Shown here: in pieces, positions 7,105 to 16,007 of the stretch | Layout: each line of letters opens with the position of its first letter | Position numbering within the stretch: the first letter of the stretch is position 1 | NCBI GenBank assembly: GCA_051010055.1 | Contig: JBPCVY010000237.1 | Span: forward strand, 1 to 43,728 | Source: CAJQND01 sp051010055 | GTDB taxonomy: Bacteria; Pseudomonadota; Alphaproteobacteria; Rhizobiales; CAJQND01 | DNA: 43,728 nt | Direction: 5' to 3' | Notes under the pieces: generated by a model | What the model saw: the letters and a program-made list of their open reading frames with translations, nothing else | Database searches by the model: none | What the model was told of the DNA's origin: nothing | Made by a program: the position numbers and the translations under genes

Positions 7105-9636
7105 TCATCCGGCGGCCAGCCGGGCGCTTTCGGCATGTGGTGCGAGCTGGTCCGCGTCGTCAGTATCCGGGCCGGCAACAGGCAGGCTTATCAACACCGA
7201 GGTGCCCTTGCCAAGTTCTGAATGGAGCAAAATCGACCCGTCATGCAATTCAACGAAGCTCTTCACAATCGACAGTCCTAAACCGGCGCCACGGTGGCCT
7301 GAACGGGATGCTTTGGCGGAGAAGCGGTCAAAGGCATGGTTTTTCGTTTCCTCGTCCATGCCGAGACCGGCATCGCTTACCCAAAACTCGATACTCTCAT
7401 TGTTCACACGGCACCCCATTATGACCTTCTCATCGCGCGGGCTGAACCCGATGGCGTTTGACAATAGATTATAAAGGACCTGCTTGAGCCGTTTTGCATC
7501 GCCAATCATAGTGCCAATGCTTGTGGGCACCTGAACTTCCAACGTCAAGCCGTTCTTTTTGACCCTGTCTTTCATCAGTCCGGCCGTTTCGGCCAGGAAA
7601 TCGCGCACTTCAATATCTTCAAGGTTAAGCTTCATGGCGCCAGCATCGATTGACGCCAAATCGAGAATGGCATCGATAACCGAGAGGAGCTGGACCGATG
7701 AATTTTGAATGTCGCGTACATATTCGCGTTGCTTGTCCTGCAACTCACCGGCGATGCCAAGATCCAGCGCTTCGGCAAATCCATTGATGGATGTAAGCGG
7801 GGTGCGCAGCTCGTAGGACACATTGGACAGGAAATTGGATTTCAGTTTGTCAGCTTCTTCCAAGGCCTCGGCGCGCTCGCGCAGGGCCCGTTCGATGCGT
7901 GAGGAATCGGTCACGTCCACATAGGAAATCAGCGTGTTTCCGTCAGGCAGCGGGGCGATCGTGAAGTCGAAGACCTGCCCATCCGGCCTGGAAATCTGCT
8001 GCTTCGACATGGTGCGCTCATCGCCAAGGGCTGTTACCGCAAACTTGATGCTGTCCCACACAATGTCATCGTCCAGCAACGGGCGGCACTTCTCGATAAC
8101 CTCGTCCACGTGGGGGGTGCTGTCGAGGAACTCGGTGCCAAGGTTCCAGAAACGGGCAAAAGCCGGGTTGTAGAGCTTAAGCCGCCCATCGGAGCCAAAG
8201 TGGGCAAGGCCCTCGTGCAAATTGTCCAGTGTTTCGCCCTGCACTCGGGACAATTCATTGAACCGGCTTTCCAGGGCAATGCGTTCGGTCACATTTTCAT
8301 AAAGATAGGTCACGCCGCCGAAAGGATGTTGCTCGGAAATCACCCGCAGCGTTTGTTCATCGGGCAAATACCACCAGTCTTCGCGGGTTTCGATGCGCGA
8401 ATAGGTTTCAAGTTGCTTCGATTTCCAGTCGCGCCAGTTCGCCTGTTCAGGAAGCCGGCGCAACTCGCGCAGCTTGTCGAGAATTTCGCCATCTGACGGC
8501 TTGTTCTCAAGCCAGTCCGGTTGCAGTTGCCAAAGTTCCGAATAAGCGGTGTTGAAAAAGCGCAGGCGCTGGTCCGGACCGAAAATTGCTACAGCGGTTT
8601 TGAGATTGTCGAGAGTAGAGGCATGGGCGCGGATATGGCGCTCAAGTTCCTTCTCCGTTTCCTCCATGGCCGAAACATCTATGGCGAAACCGGCTGTGCC
8701 ATGTTCAACCCCAACTTCCACCAGATCAAGTGCACGCTTTTGCCCGGCGATGACGGTGTGGGCACGGTGGGTGTCCCTACCGAACGATTCTGTCTTTTTG
8801 ACCTCCTCTACTTCTCCTGATTTCACCCCCTGATCATGGGGAATAATCTCAAGGCTTTTTTCAACAACGCCCTCCACATCCTCTGCTTCAACAGCAGTTA
8901 CATAGGCCTTGTTGGCCCAGACAATGTTGCCGTCTGCAGCGCGCAGCCAGATGGGCATGGGCGCGGAATCAAGAATGGTCGAAAGCTGTACAACCTGATG
9001 CTTGAGAATTTCGCGGCCGTGGGAAAGGTTTGTTGCCTGTTCGCGCTCACCGGCCAGAGGGCGCAGGCGCAGCGTGGCCATTCCACCAGCCGCCCGGCCA
9101 TCTGCCTCAAGAAGATCGCCACCCCTGGTGCGCACACCAAAGTTGAACGGCTCGCCGCTGGTTCTGAGCTCTTTCAGGCTCTTTTCCAAAGTGTCGGCGG
9201 ATTGCGCATCAAGCCAGAAGAAGAAATTGATGAGTTCCTCGCGCTTTGCCGGCACCGGGCAGACACCGCGCATGTCGCCATCCACACTGTCAGGCTCCTC
9301 TTCCTGACCGTGCCAGATGTAAAGGATATGTGGTTCTGCCTTTAAGAGGGTTTCCACCTGGTTTAGGCGGGTTTCCAGCTCTTCAACCGCTTCCTTGCCT
9401 TTCGAAAGGGCGCTGCGTTGTTTGCGGACTTTAATGATAAAGACAACAAGCGCGGCAGCCAGCCCGGCAGACAGCGCTATTGGGATGTTGAGGGCGGCAA
9501 AGTTGAAGTCTTGCAGTTTGAAAGGAACCTCAGTTTCCGCAAGGACGGTGAGGCTGGAAGTGCACAGTGCTGCTGCGGCAAGGCCCACTGGCAACAGCGG
9601 GCCGAAAATTCCGGTGCGCTTTAACCCCGCAGGCAT
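7105..9636 (-). CDS. divL: DivL-like PAS-domain tyrosine pseudo-histidine kinase
   Basis: This 843-residue membrane-anchored sensor-kinase homologue has an N-terminal hydrophobic leader and membrane segment (roughly residues 10-75), then several PAS-like domains, then HisKA and HATPase_c. The H-box reads 'SNVSYELRTPLTSINGF': Tyr608 (codon 7813-7815) replaces the phospho-accepting His. This is the hallmark of Caulobacter DivL, which acts on CckA and so on CtrA phosphorylation. The ATP-binding boxes are intact ('NLLSNAIGFSP', 'SDAGLGMD', 'GAGLGLSIVKS'). Its position downstream of ahcY and upstream of tsaE is the usual one in Rhizobiales. The link to a CckA/CtrA pathway here is inferred from homology; neither of those genes is in the window. 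Confidence 0.85.
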   Translation of the reverse strand: MPAGLKRTGIFGPLLPVGLAAAALCTSSLTVLAETEVPFKLQDFNFAALNIPIALSAGLAAALVVFIIKVRKQRSALSKGKEAVEELETRLNQVETLLKAEPHILYIWHGQEEEPDSVDGDMRGVCPVPAKREELINFFFWLDAQSADTLEKSLKELRTSGEPFNFGVRTRGGDLLEADGRAAGGMATLRLRPLAGEREQATNLSHGREILKHQVVQLSTILDSAPMPIWLRAADGNIVWANKAYVTAVEAEDVEGVVEKSLEIIPHDQGVKSGEVEEVKKTESFGRDTHRAHTVIAGQKRALDLVEVGVEHGTAGFAIDVSAMEETEKELERHIRAHASTLDNLKTAVAIFGPDQRLRFFNTAYSELWQLQPDWLENKPSDGEILDKLRELRRLPEQANWRDWKSKQLETYSRIETREDWWYLPDEQTLRVISEQHPFGGVTYLYENVTERIALESRFNELSRVQGETLDNLHEGLAHFGSDGRLKLYNPAFARFWNLGTEFLDSTPHVDEVIEKCRPLLDDDIVWDSIKFAVTALGDERTMSKQQISRPDGQVFDFTIAPLPDGNTLISYVDVTDSSRIERALRERAEALEEADKLKSNFLSNVSYELRTPLTSINGFAEALDLGIAGELQDKQREYVRDIQNSSVQLLSVIDAILDLASIDAGAMKLNLEDIEVRDFLAETAGLMKDRVKKNGLTLEVQVPTSIGTMIGDAKRLKQVLYNLLSNAIGFSPRDEKVIMGCRVNNESIEFWVSDAGLGMDEETKNHAFDRFSAKASRSGHRGAGLGLSIVKSFVELHDGSILLHSELGKGTSVLISLPVAGPDTDDADQLAPHAESARLAAG

Positions 9637-9844
9637 TGTGATCCGGTCACTCCCCTAGACAAAAGTAAATCCGACCGAACTGGCCTAAAATTGCCACTTC
9701 CAAATACGACTAGACAACACACCGTCAAAATTCCCGCCAGGTGCTGCTCCCAAAACGAATCACTTAGCGGCATTTCTGATTCACCTATACAGGAAGGGTG
9801 CGGCCAATCCCAGCCGAAGCGGTACGAAAATTCCGGCCTGGGTA

Positions 9845-9880
9845 TAAAAAATGCCGGAGAAATCAACGCTTCTCCGGCAT
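9845..9880 (-). terminator. Rho-independent terminator downstream of ahcY
   Basis: An 11-bp perfect inverted repeat (ATGCCGGAGAA at 9851-9861, TTCTCCGGCAT at 9870-9880, 8-base loop) is followed, on the minus strand, by a run of six T (9845-9850). It begins 25 bases after the ahcY stop codon and should end the ahcY transcript, which separates it from divL. Confidence 0.85.
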
Positions 9881-9904
9881 CTATTTGCGAAATTTTGCTT
9901 CCAG

Positions 9905-11305
9905 TTAGTAGCGGTATTCTTCCGATTTGAAAGGTCCGTTTACCTCAACGCCAATGTAGGAGGCCTGTTCATCGGTGAGTGTGGTGAGCTTTGCGCCCAG
10001 TTTCTCAAGGTGCAGGGCTGCGACTTTCTCATCGAGATGTTTTGGCAGCACAAAGACTTTGTTCTCGTATTCCTTGCCCTTTGTCCAAAGCTCGATTTGA
10101 GCAAGGGTCTGGTTGGAAAAGGATGCGGACATGACAAAGCTTGGGTGGCCAGTGGCATTGCCCAGGTTCACAAGGCGGCCTTCAGAAAGAAGGATCATGC
10201 GCTTGTTGTCAGGGAATTCAATCAGGTCCACCTGAGGCTTCACGTTTGTCCACTTCATGTTGCGCAAGCCGGCCACCTGAATCTCATTGTCGAAATGGCC
10301 GATGTTACAAACAATTGCCATGTCCTTCAGATTGCGCATGTGGTCGACGGTGAGAATGTCCTTGTTACCGGTGGCGGTGACAACAATATCAGCGCGCGGG
10401 GCTGCATCTTCCAGCGTGACTACCTCGAACCCGTCCATGGCGGCCTGCAGGGCGCAGATAGGATCGATCTCGGTGACCAGAACCCGTGCGCCAGCACCAG
10501 CCAGAGACTGGGCGGAACCCTTGCCCACATCGCCATAACCGCAAATGATGGCAACCTTGCCGGCCATCATGACGTCGGTGCCGCGGCGGATTGCGTCCAC
10601 AAGCGATTCGCGGCAGCCATATTTGTTGTCGAACTTCGACTTGGTGACCGAGTCGTTGACATTGATGGCCGGGAAGGGAAGCTCGTTCTTTTTCTCAAGC
10701 TGGTAAAGCCGCAGCACCCCGGTGGTTGTCTCTTCCGAAACGCCTTTGATGTTGGTTTTGATTTTCGAATACCGGTTGGGGTCGGATGCCAGGCCTTTTT
10801 TGATTTGGGCAAAGAAATACTCTTCTTCCTCTGAGCCCGGGTTTTCCAGAACTGAAGGATCAGTTTCCGCCTTGGCGCCGATAAGAACCAGCATGGTGGC
10901 ATCTCCGCCATCATCAAGGATCATGTTGGCGGTTTCGCCATTGCCCCAATCGAGGATGCGGTCGGCATAATCCCAGTATTCTTCCAGGGTTTCGCCCTTT
11001 TTGGCGAAGACAGGAATGCCGGCAGCGGCAATAGCGGCGGCGGCATGGTCCTGGGTTGAAAAGATGTTGCACGATGCCCAGCGCACTTCAGCGCCAAGGG
11101 CTACCAGCGTTTCAATCAAAACGGCTGTCTGGATGGTCATGTGTAGGGAGCCGGCAATCCGCGCGCCTTTGAGGGGTTGTGCGCCGCGATATTCTTCCCG
11201 CACTGCCATGAGGCCGGGCATTTCATGTTCTGCGATTGTAATTTCGGTGCGGCCAAAATCCGCCAAGGAAAGATCTGTGACGACGTGGTCTGGTGAAGAG
11301 CTCAT
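9905..11305 (-). CDS. ahcY: Adenosylhomocysteinase (SAH hydrolase)
   Basis: This is a 466-residue cytosolic NAD-dependent enzyme that splits S-adenosyl-L-homocysteine to homocysteine and adenosine, clearing the product of SAM-dependent methylation. The length is that of proteobacterial AhcY. Visible signatures are the NAD-binding 'ICGYGDVGKGSAQSL', 'KYGCRESLVDAI' with the neighbouring 'NDSVTKSKFDN', and the C-terminal 'FKSEEYRY'. It has its own candidate promoter (11352-11380) and a strong terminator, so it is probably transcribed alone. In many Rhizobiales it directly follows the ptsH-type HPr gene; here a gene on the opposite strand separates them. No SAH riboswitch is visible in the short leader. 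Confidence 0.97.
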   Translation of the reverse strand: MSSSPDHVVTDLSLADFGRTEITIAEHEMPGLMAVREEYRGAQPLKGARIAGSLHMTIQTAVLIETLVALGAEVRWASCNIFSTQDHAAAAIAAAGIPVFAKKGETLEEYWDYADRILDWGNGETANMILDDGGDATMLVLIGAKAETDPSVLENPGSEEEEYFFAQIKKGLASDPNRYSKIKTNIKGVSEETTTGVLRLYQLEKKNELPFPAINVNDSVTKSKFDNKYGCRESLVDAIRRGTDVMMAGKVAIICGYGDVGKGSAQSLAGAGARVLVTEIDPICALQAAMDGFEVVTLEDAAPRADIVVTATGNKDILTVDHMRNLKDMAIVCNIGHFDNEIQVAGLRNMKWTNVKPQVDLIEFPDNKRMILLSEGRLVNLGNATGHPSFVMSASFSNQTLAQIELWTKGKEYENKVFVLPKHLDEKVAALHLEKLGAKLTTLTDEQASYIGVEVNGPFKSEEYRY

Positions 11306-11351
11306 GGCTTGGGTCCTAAAAATGCTTTGAACTTTGCTTTTTCAGCGTGCT

Positions 11352-11380
11352 CATATACCAGTGATTGACCAAGGCGACAA
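11352..11380 (-). promoter_or_regulatory. Candidate sigma-70-type promoter for ahcY
   Basis: On the minus strand, TTGTCG (11375-11380) and TATATG (11352-11357) are separated by 17 bases, giving a plausible -35/-10 pair. The predicted start site lies about 40 bases before the ahcY ATG. The AT-rich palindrome at 11385-11406 lies just upstream. This is assigned by eye only. Confidence 0.4.
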
Positions 11381-11384
11381 TATA

Positions 11385-11406
11385 AATATAAAGTTTTCTT
11401 TATATT
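11385..11406. promoter_or_regulatory. AT-rich palindrome between ahcY and the FAD oxidoreductase gene
   Basis: AATATAAAG and CTTTATATT form a perfect 9-bp dyad around a TTTT spacer. It lies in the divergent intergenic region, immediately upstream of the putative ahcY -35 box and about 60 bases before the oxidoreductase start. It could be an operator for either gene or an AT-rich upstream promoter element; no regulator can be named. Confidence 0.4.
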
Positions 11407-11467
11407 CACGATACGGGAAGCCTCTCTGCAGACCGGAATAGAAACCAGGTAAGGATTGAAGACGGCC

Positions 11468-12799
11468 ATGGCACCGCAACCTGACCTCGTTGAGAGTGAT
11501 GAAAAACTTCCGGAAAAATCCTCCGTTGTGGTTATCGGTGGTGGGATTATCGGTACGTGCACCGCGCTTGAACTCGCCGAGCGGGGCGTGGATGTCGTGG
11601 TGTGCGAAAAAGGGATAATTGCCGGCGAGCAATCAAGCCGCAACTGGGGCTGGTGCCGGCAGATGGGCCGCGATGTGCGCGAGATACCGCTGATGCTTGA
11701 AGCGATGAAGCAATGGAGCGGAATGAACGAGCGCATCGGTGCGGAAACTGGATTTCGCAAGTGCGGTATTCTGTATCTGTGCAACTCTGATGCCGATCAC
11801 AAACGCCGCGAGGCCTGGCTTGATACCCATGCCAGGCCCTACCAGCTCAGTTCGCGCATGATAAACGGGGCTGAAGTTGAGAAACTATTGCCCGGCGGAA
11901 CCTTCGAATGGAAAGGCGCCCTTTACACCCCTGACGATGGCCGGGCCGAACCGCAAAAGGCGGGCCCGGCAATTGCCAAGGCGGCACGCATGAACGGTGC
12001 GCGCATATTCACCCAATGTGCTGTGCGCGGCGTGGAAACCTCTGGTGGGCGCGTAAGCGGAGTGGTGACGGAAAAAGGCACGATTTCATGTGATGCGGTA
12101 GTGCTCGCGGGAGGAGGCTGGTCCCGGCGGTTCTGCGGCAATATGGATGTGCCTTTGAAACAGCTCTGGACAATCAATTCTGTTTTACGGACCGCGCCGA
12201 TTGATGCGGGCATTGATTGCTCTGCAGCCGGCAATAAGTTTGGCATCCGCAAACGGCTCGACGGCGGCTACAACATTGCGCATGAGCTGTACAGCGTGGT
12301 GGACATTGTGCCGGATAGCTTCCTGCAGTTTTCAGACTTCGTTCCTGCCCTGAAATCGGAATGGCGTGATTTGAAGCTCCGGCTGGGGCAGGAGTTTTTC
12401 GAAGTTTCCCGTCTTAAGCGGCGTTGGCAGCTTGATGAAAAATCACCATTCGAACAGGTGCGCATTCTTGACCCGGAACCGGTGAGCTGGGTGCTTGATG
12501 AGGCTGTTGCCGGGTTGAAGAAAAATTATCCCGCCTTCGGCGCGATGGTTGAAGCGGAAAGGTGGGCAGGGTGCATTGATGTCACGCCTGATGTGGTGCC
12601 GGTAATTTCAGAAGTTGAAAAGGTTCCAGGCTTCTACATTTCATCCGGGTATTCCGGCCACGGCTTTGGAATTGGACCGGGGGCGGGAAAACTTACTGCA
12701 GACCTGGTGACAGGCAAATCCCCATGCGTTGATCCCGAACCGTTCCGTTATTCAAGAATGATTGACGGCACCAAGTTTGAGCTCATGACGGGGTCGTAG
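11468..12799 (+). CDS. FAD-dependent oxidoreductase of the DAO/DadA type
   Basis: This 443-residue flavoprotein of the D-amino-acid-oxidase (DAO) family probably oxidises an amine or amino acid. The N-terminal dinucleotide-binding motif is 'VVVIGGGIIGTCTALELA', followed by an acidic strand end and 'EQSSRNWGWCRQ', which resembles the FAD-contact region of DadA/glycine-oxidase relatives. The C-terminal 'GYSGHGFGIGPGAG' is the typical FAD-closing motif. An in-frame TTG at 11456 precedes the ATG at 11468; the ATG is chosen because AAGGA lies 12 bases upstream and would abut the TTG. It is convergent with HPr. The substrate is not evident, and the gene interrupts an otherwise conserved minus-strand gene order. 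Confidence 0.8.
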   Translation: MAPQPDLVESDEKLPEKSSVVVIGGGIIGTCTALELAERGVDVVVCEKGIIAGEQSSRNWGWCRQMGRDVREIPLMLEAMKQWSGMNERIGAETGFRKCGILYLCNSDADHKRREAWLDTHARPYQLSSRMINGAEVEKLLPGGTFEWKGALYTPDDGRAEPQKAGPAIAKAARMNGARIFTQCAVRGVETSGGRVSGVVTEKGTISCDAVVLAGGGWSRRFCGNMDVPLKQLWTINSVLRTAPIDAGIDCSAAGNKFGIRKRLDGGYNIAHELYSVVDIVPDSFLQFSDFVPALKSEWRDLKLRLGQEFFEVSRLKRRWQLDEKSPFEQVRILDPEPVSWVLDEAVAGLKKNYPAFGAMVEAERWAGCIDVTPDVVPVISEVEKVPGFYISSGYSGHGFGIGPGAGKLTADLVTGKSPCVDPEPFRYSRMIDGTKFELMTGS

Positions 12800-12809
12800 G
12801 AAACTTGCT

Positions 12810-13109
12810 CTAGGAATCTTCGCCGAACCGCCGCGCGACGAGATCTTCCAGTGCGCTAAGAACCTCCAGGGCCTGGGGGCCTGAACATTCAAGATGGATT
12901 CTGCACCCTGGCGTTGCTGCCAGCATCATCAACCCCATGATGGAGGTGCCCGGCACCGTATGGCCATCTTTCGAGACGGTTACTTCCGCATCAAAACTTT
13001 CAGCACATTTGACGAATTTTGCGGATGCGCGTGCGTGCAGCCCGCGGCTGTTGCAAATGGTCAGCGTCTTGCGCGTGACGTTGCTGTTTGCTTCGCTGGT
13101 ATCAGTCAT
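12810..13109 (-). CDS. HPr-family phosphocarrier protein
   Basis: This is a 99-residue HPr of the regulatory PTS found in alphaproteobacteria. The active-site His25 lies in 'SRGLHARAS', and Ser56 in 'GTSIMGLMML' corresponds to the HPr kinase target serine. The start chosen is the ATG at 13109, which overlaps the last 8 bases of the EIIA gene; the frame continues upstream to 13130, but the family N-terminus fits the later ATG, and GGTGA just before it can serve as the ribosome-binding site. It is probably translationally coupled to EIIA. No sugar-specific EIIB/EIIC gene is present, which supports a regulatory rather than transport role. Confidence 0.92.
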   Translation of the reverse strand: MTDTSEANSNVTRKTLTICNSRGLHARASAKFVKCAESFDAEVTVSKDGHTVPGTSIMGLMMLAATPGCRIHLECSGPQALEVLSALEDLVARRFGEDS

Positions 13110-13509
13110 TTTCACCGAACAGAACATCACTTGCCAGATTGATATACTTGCGCCCGGCTTCTTGCGCCTCTTCTGCGGCTTCTTTAAGGGACTTTCCTTC
13201 GCGCACGCTGGCCAGCTTTATGAGCATTGGCAAATTAACACCTGCCAGCACTTCCACGTTTGCAGCTTCCATAACCGAGATGGCAAGGTTTGACGGTGTG
13301 CCGCCAAACATGTCGGTCAGCAAGATAACGCCCTTGCCGCTGTCGGCCCGGGCAATCGCATCCATAATATCGGTGCGGCGCTGTTCCATATCGTCATCGG
13401 GACCGATGGCGATGGCTTCCACATGATCCTGCGGGCCGACCACGTGCTCCAACGCGGCGCGAAACTCCACGGCCAACTGGCCATGGGTGACCAGCACCAA
13501 TCCAATCAT
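13102..13509 (-). CDS. PTS EIIA component, mannose family (regulatory)
   Basis: This 135-residue EIIA of the mannose (EIIA-Man) superfamily accepts phosphate from HPr on His9 ('GLVLVTHGQLA'). 'LLTDMFGGTPSNLA' near residues 64-77 is the conserved second active-site loop. In Rhizobiales this protein, with HPr, HPr kinase and the nitrogen-type EI, forms an incomplete PTS that signals metabolic state instead of importing sugar. It lies between hprK (85-base gap) and HPr (overlapping genes), on the same strand as chvI and chvG. Confidence 0.93.
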   Translation of the reverse strand: MIGLVLVTHGQLAVEFRAALEHVVGPQDHVEAIAIGPDDDMEQRRTDIMDAIARADSGKGVILLTDMFGGTPSNLAISVMEAANVEVLAGVNLPMLIKLASVREGKSLKEAAEEAQEAGRKYINLASDVLFGEND

Positions 13510-13594
13510 ATGACAAGCCCCTTAGTCACTTAACCCTCACAGTTCCTATCATGATCGCTCCGCTGAATTGCCACAATATGGGCGGGGGTGGAGT

Positions 13595-14083
13595 TCAACA
13601 ACAAATTTGTCGGCGTTTTTCGCCTCCGGCGCAACAAATAAGCGCAGCGCGCAAACGGGCAGGGGCCGACGGATTGGCGGGGTCAATCGCAACACGCGGC
13701 ACGCCCAATCCGAGCAGGTAATGACGGGTTTGGGTTTCATCGGGCATGCGCTCGACTGCTTCTTCGTTCATCAACTCAACTACGAGCTCAACGGGCACAA
13801 CTGGAAGGTAGGGCACCTGGACAATGCCGATGCCTCTGATCTCCAAAAGGCCCGATAATGTCTCTGGCGCCTGCGCAAGAACCTTCTCACCGTCCCGGGT
13901 GAGGCGGACCTGGTCATCGGCTACATGTTTTGCGGTAAGGAATTCATCGCCGGTGCCACGCCCCGGTTCGTCGATCAAGCGCAGGGCCAAATCGGATTTG
14001 CCACTCCCCGGCTTGCCAAGCAGCAAAACGCCCTTGCCGCCAACGGCAATACAGGTTGCATGAATGAGTGTGGTGTGCGCCAT
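13595..14083 (-). CDS. hprK: Short alphaproteobacterial HPr kinase/phosphorylase
   Basis: This 162-residue protein corresponds to the catalytic C-terminal domain of HPrK/P, which phosphorylates HPr on serine. The P-loop 'LLGKPGSGKSDLALRLID' lies near residues 22-39, and 'LLEIRGIGIVQV' carries the HPrK signature. The N-terminal domain of the Firmicutes enzymes is missing, as is normal for alphaproteobacteria. The ATG at 14083 gives the family-like start 'MAHTTLIHATC'; a TTG at 14104 would add seven residues. It begins 41 bases after the chvG stop and is probably part of the same transcript. The cysteine-rich end ('ICC' twice) is unusual for the family. Confidence 0.92.
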   Translation of the reverse strand: MAHTTLIHATCIAVGGKGVLLLGKPGSGKSDLALRLIDEPGRGTGDEFLTAKHVADDQVRLTRDGEKVLAQAPETLSGLLEIRGIGIVQVPYLPVVPVELVVELMNEEAVERMPDETQTRHYLLGLGVPRVAIDPANPSAPARLRAALICCAGGEKRRQICC

Positions 14084-14124
14084 CAGCCTATCGAACAGGG
14101 GCAAATGAGTTTCGTCAACAGTGT

Positions 14125-15978
14125 TCAGTCACGGCGCGATTGGCTGCGGGAAGCATCTTCCGCAGGAAGGCGAATGGTGAATCTTGCACCAACAATCGGA
14201 GCCTCGCCGTCCGGGCCAGGGTTTCCAAGCCGGTTTTCAGCCCATATGCGGCCACGGTGCGCCTCGATAATCTGCTTTGAAATGGCCAGGCCCAGCCCTG
14301 AGTTCATGCCGAAATGGGCTTCCGGGCGGTCGGTGTAGAAACGGTTGAAAACCTTATCAAGATTTTCGTGCGGAATGCCGGGGCCGCGATCCTCAACGCA
14401 GATTTCAACCTGGCCGGCAACCCGGCGTAAAACAACTTCCACATCTGAATTTACCGGTGAAAATGACCGGGCATTTGCAAGCAGATTATGCACAACCTGG
14501 CCAAGGCGGCTGTCATGGCCGCGCGTGCTGAAGGGTAGGTTGGAACTTCCCCCAGCACCGCCTTTGGCTTTAACGTGAACGGGCAAGGATTCAACCCGAA
14601 GGGTAACCACTGCTTGGCCCTCACGCCGGGTTTCGTTGGCGAGAGTGACAAAGGTTTCAACCAAATCGCGCATATCGACCGGCTCAAATTCCTCACGCGC
14701 CATTTCCGCATCCAGCCGGGAGGCGTCGGAAATATCCGTAATCAGCCTGTCGAGGCGTTTCACGTCATCCTTGACGATTTCAACCAGCCGGTCGCGCTGG
14801 TCTGTGTCGCGCACATAACCAAGGGATTCCACCGCGCTGCGCAATGAGGTCAGCGGGTTTTTGAGCTCGTGGGAAACATCGGCGGCGAAAGCTTCGATCG
14901 CATCGATACGATTGTACAGCGCGTTCGTCATGTCGCGGAAAGCGCCGGAAAGGTGACCGATTTCATCGCGGCGATGGGAGAAATCAGGAATTTCCTCGCG
15001 TTTGTTGATGCCCTTGCGCACTTTTTCAGCAGCCCCCGCAAGCCGGCGGATAGGCTCGGCAATCGTTCCTGCCAGCAGCAGCGACAACAAAACCGCAACA
15101 ATGGCGGCAACCAAGAACATGCGGATGATGTGCCAGCGCTCGTTCGTCAGGGTCTCGTCGATTTCACCACCCTTCGTGGTGAGAACAAGCGCGCCCTGAA
15201 CCGCATAGAAGCGCTGAATAGGCACGGCAACCGAAACAACAACCTCCTGCTTCTTGTTCACGCGCACCACGCTCACAGAAGCGCCGTTAAGGGCGGCGGT
15301 GATTTCCGGGAAGTCCTTGCCGTTGTCGATGCCATATTCTTTCTGCAACGGATAATCGGATGCAAACATCCACTTCTTGAATTGGTCCCATCCCCTAACA
15401 AAAATGTTCGGCTCTTCAACGGTCAGCGGGGGTAATTCGAACTCCAGAATCTGACCGCCTGATTGAAGCGAAGCGGAATCAACAAGCAGGCCGCCTTCCT
15501 GGTCGAAGATTCTTGCCTGGGTCTTCGTCGATTGAATGAGCTTGTCGAGAACCGGCGCTGCCCGCTCCGGATTAATCGGGAAGTCGAAGTTGCGCAGCAT
15601 GTCATCATCGACAACCAGTGCCTTTCCTTCCTTGGAGGCAAGAAGCCGGTCTGGATCGATAATGACGGAGTTCGTATCAACAGTTGCAGAAGCCGCAATG
15701 GCTGCGGCGATGATTTGGCCTTGCGTCATCATTGCCTGCACACGGGCATCAATCAGGCCCTGGCGGAACTGATTGAGATAAAGAATGCCCGAGGCAAGAA
15801 TTATAAGGCCGATAACGTTGATAAGGACGATGCGGCCGGTAAGGCTTCCCGGGCTGAACCAGGACAAGACCCGCTCAGCGCCGGATGCAGCCTTGTCGCC
15901 CGCAGCACTTGCCGCAGCTCCAAGGGCGGGAGCGTTTTCTTCCCGTGCAAATGCTTCGCGTTCGGTTTCAGCGACCAT
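14125..15978 (-). CDS. chvG: Sensor histidine kinase ChvG (ExoS/BvrS type)
   Basis: This 617-residue inner-membrane sensor kinase pairs with ChvI. In Rhizobium, Agrobacterium and Brucella the pair responds to acid or envelope stress and controls exopolysaccharide, motility and host interaction. A first membrane segment lies near residues 45-70, a periplasmic sensing domain follows to about residue 290, then a second membrane segment near residues 290-312, HAMP, HisKA with phospho-acceptor His370 in 'DVSHELKNPLTSLRS', and HATPase_c with 'HNLLANARSFSP' and 'SGLGLAISKQI'. The start ATG at 15978 lies 29 bases from the chvI stop. The repressor ExoR is not in this window. Confidence 0.95.
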   Translation of the reverse strand: MVAETEREAFAREENAPALGAAASAAGDKAASGAERVLSWFSPGSLTGRIVLINVIGLIILASGILYLNQFRQGLIDARVQAMMTQGQIIAAAIAASATVDTNSVIIDPDRLLASKEGKALVVDDDMLRNFDFPINPERAAPVLDKLIQSTKTQARIFDQEGGLLVDSASLQSGGQILEFELPPLTVEEPNIFVRGWDQFKKWMFASDYPLQKEYGIDNGKDFPEITAALNGASVSVVRVNKKQEVVVSVAVPIQRFYAVQGALVLTTKGGEIDETLTNERWHIIRMFLVAAIVAVLLSLLLAGTIAEPIRRLAGAAEKVRKGINKREEIPDFSHRRDEIGHLSGAFRDMTNALYNRIDAIEAFAADVSHELKNPLTSLRSAVESLGYVRDTDQRDRLVEIVKDDVKRLDRLITDISDASRLDAEMAREEFEPVDMRDLVETFVTLANETRREGQAVVTLRVESLPVHVKAKGGAGGSSNLPFSTRGHDSRLGQVVHNLLANARSFSPVNSDVEVVLRRVAGQVEICVEDRGPGIPHENLDKVFNRFYTDRPEAHFGMNSGLGLAISKQIIEAHRGRIWAENRLGNPGPDGEAPIVGARFTIRLPAEDASRSQSRRD

Positions 15979-16007
15979 TCCGCCTCCGGCAGGGTCCTAT
16001 GCCTTAG

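Noticed and set aside
9905..10834. Long open frames opposite ahcY (for example 9851-10834 on the plus strand)
   Set aside because: They are antisense shadows of ahcY; no family resemblance and no ribosome site.
11306..11380. Possible SAH or SAM riboswitch in the ahcY leader
   Set aside because: The leader is only about 40 bases by the predicted promoter and shows no conserved riboswitch core.
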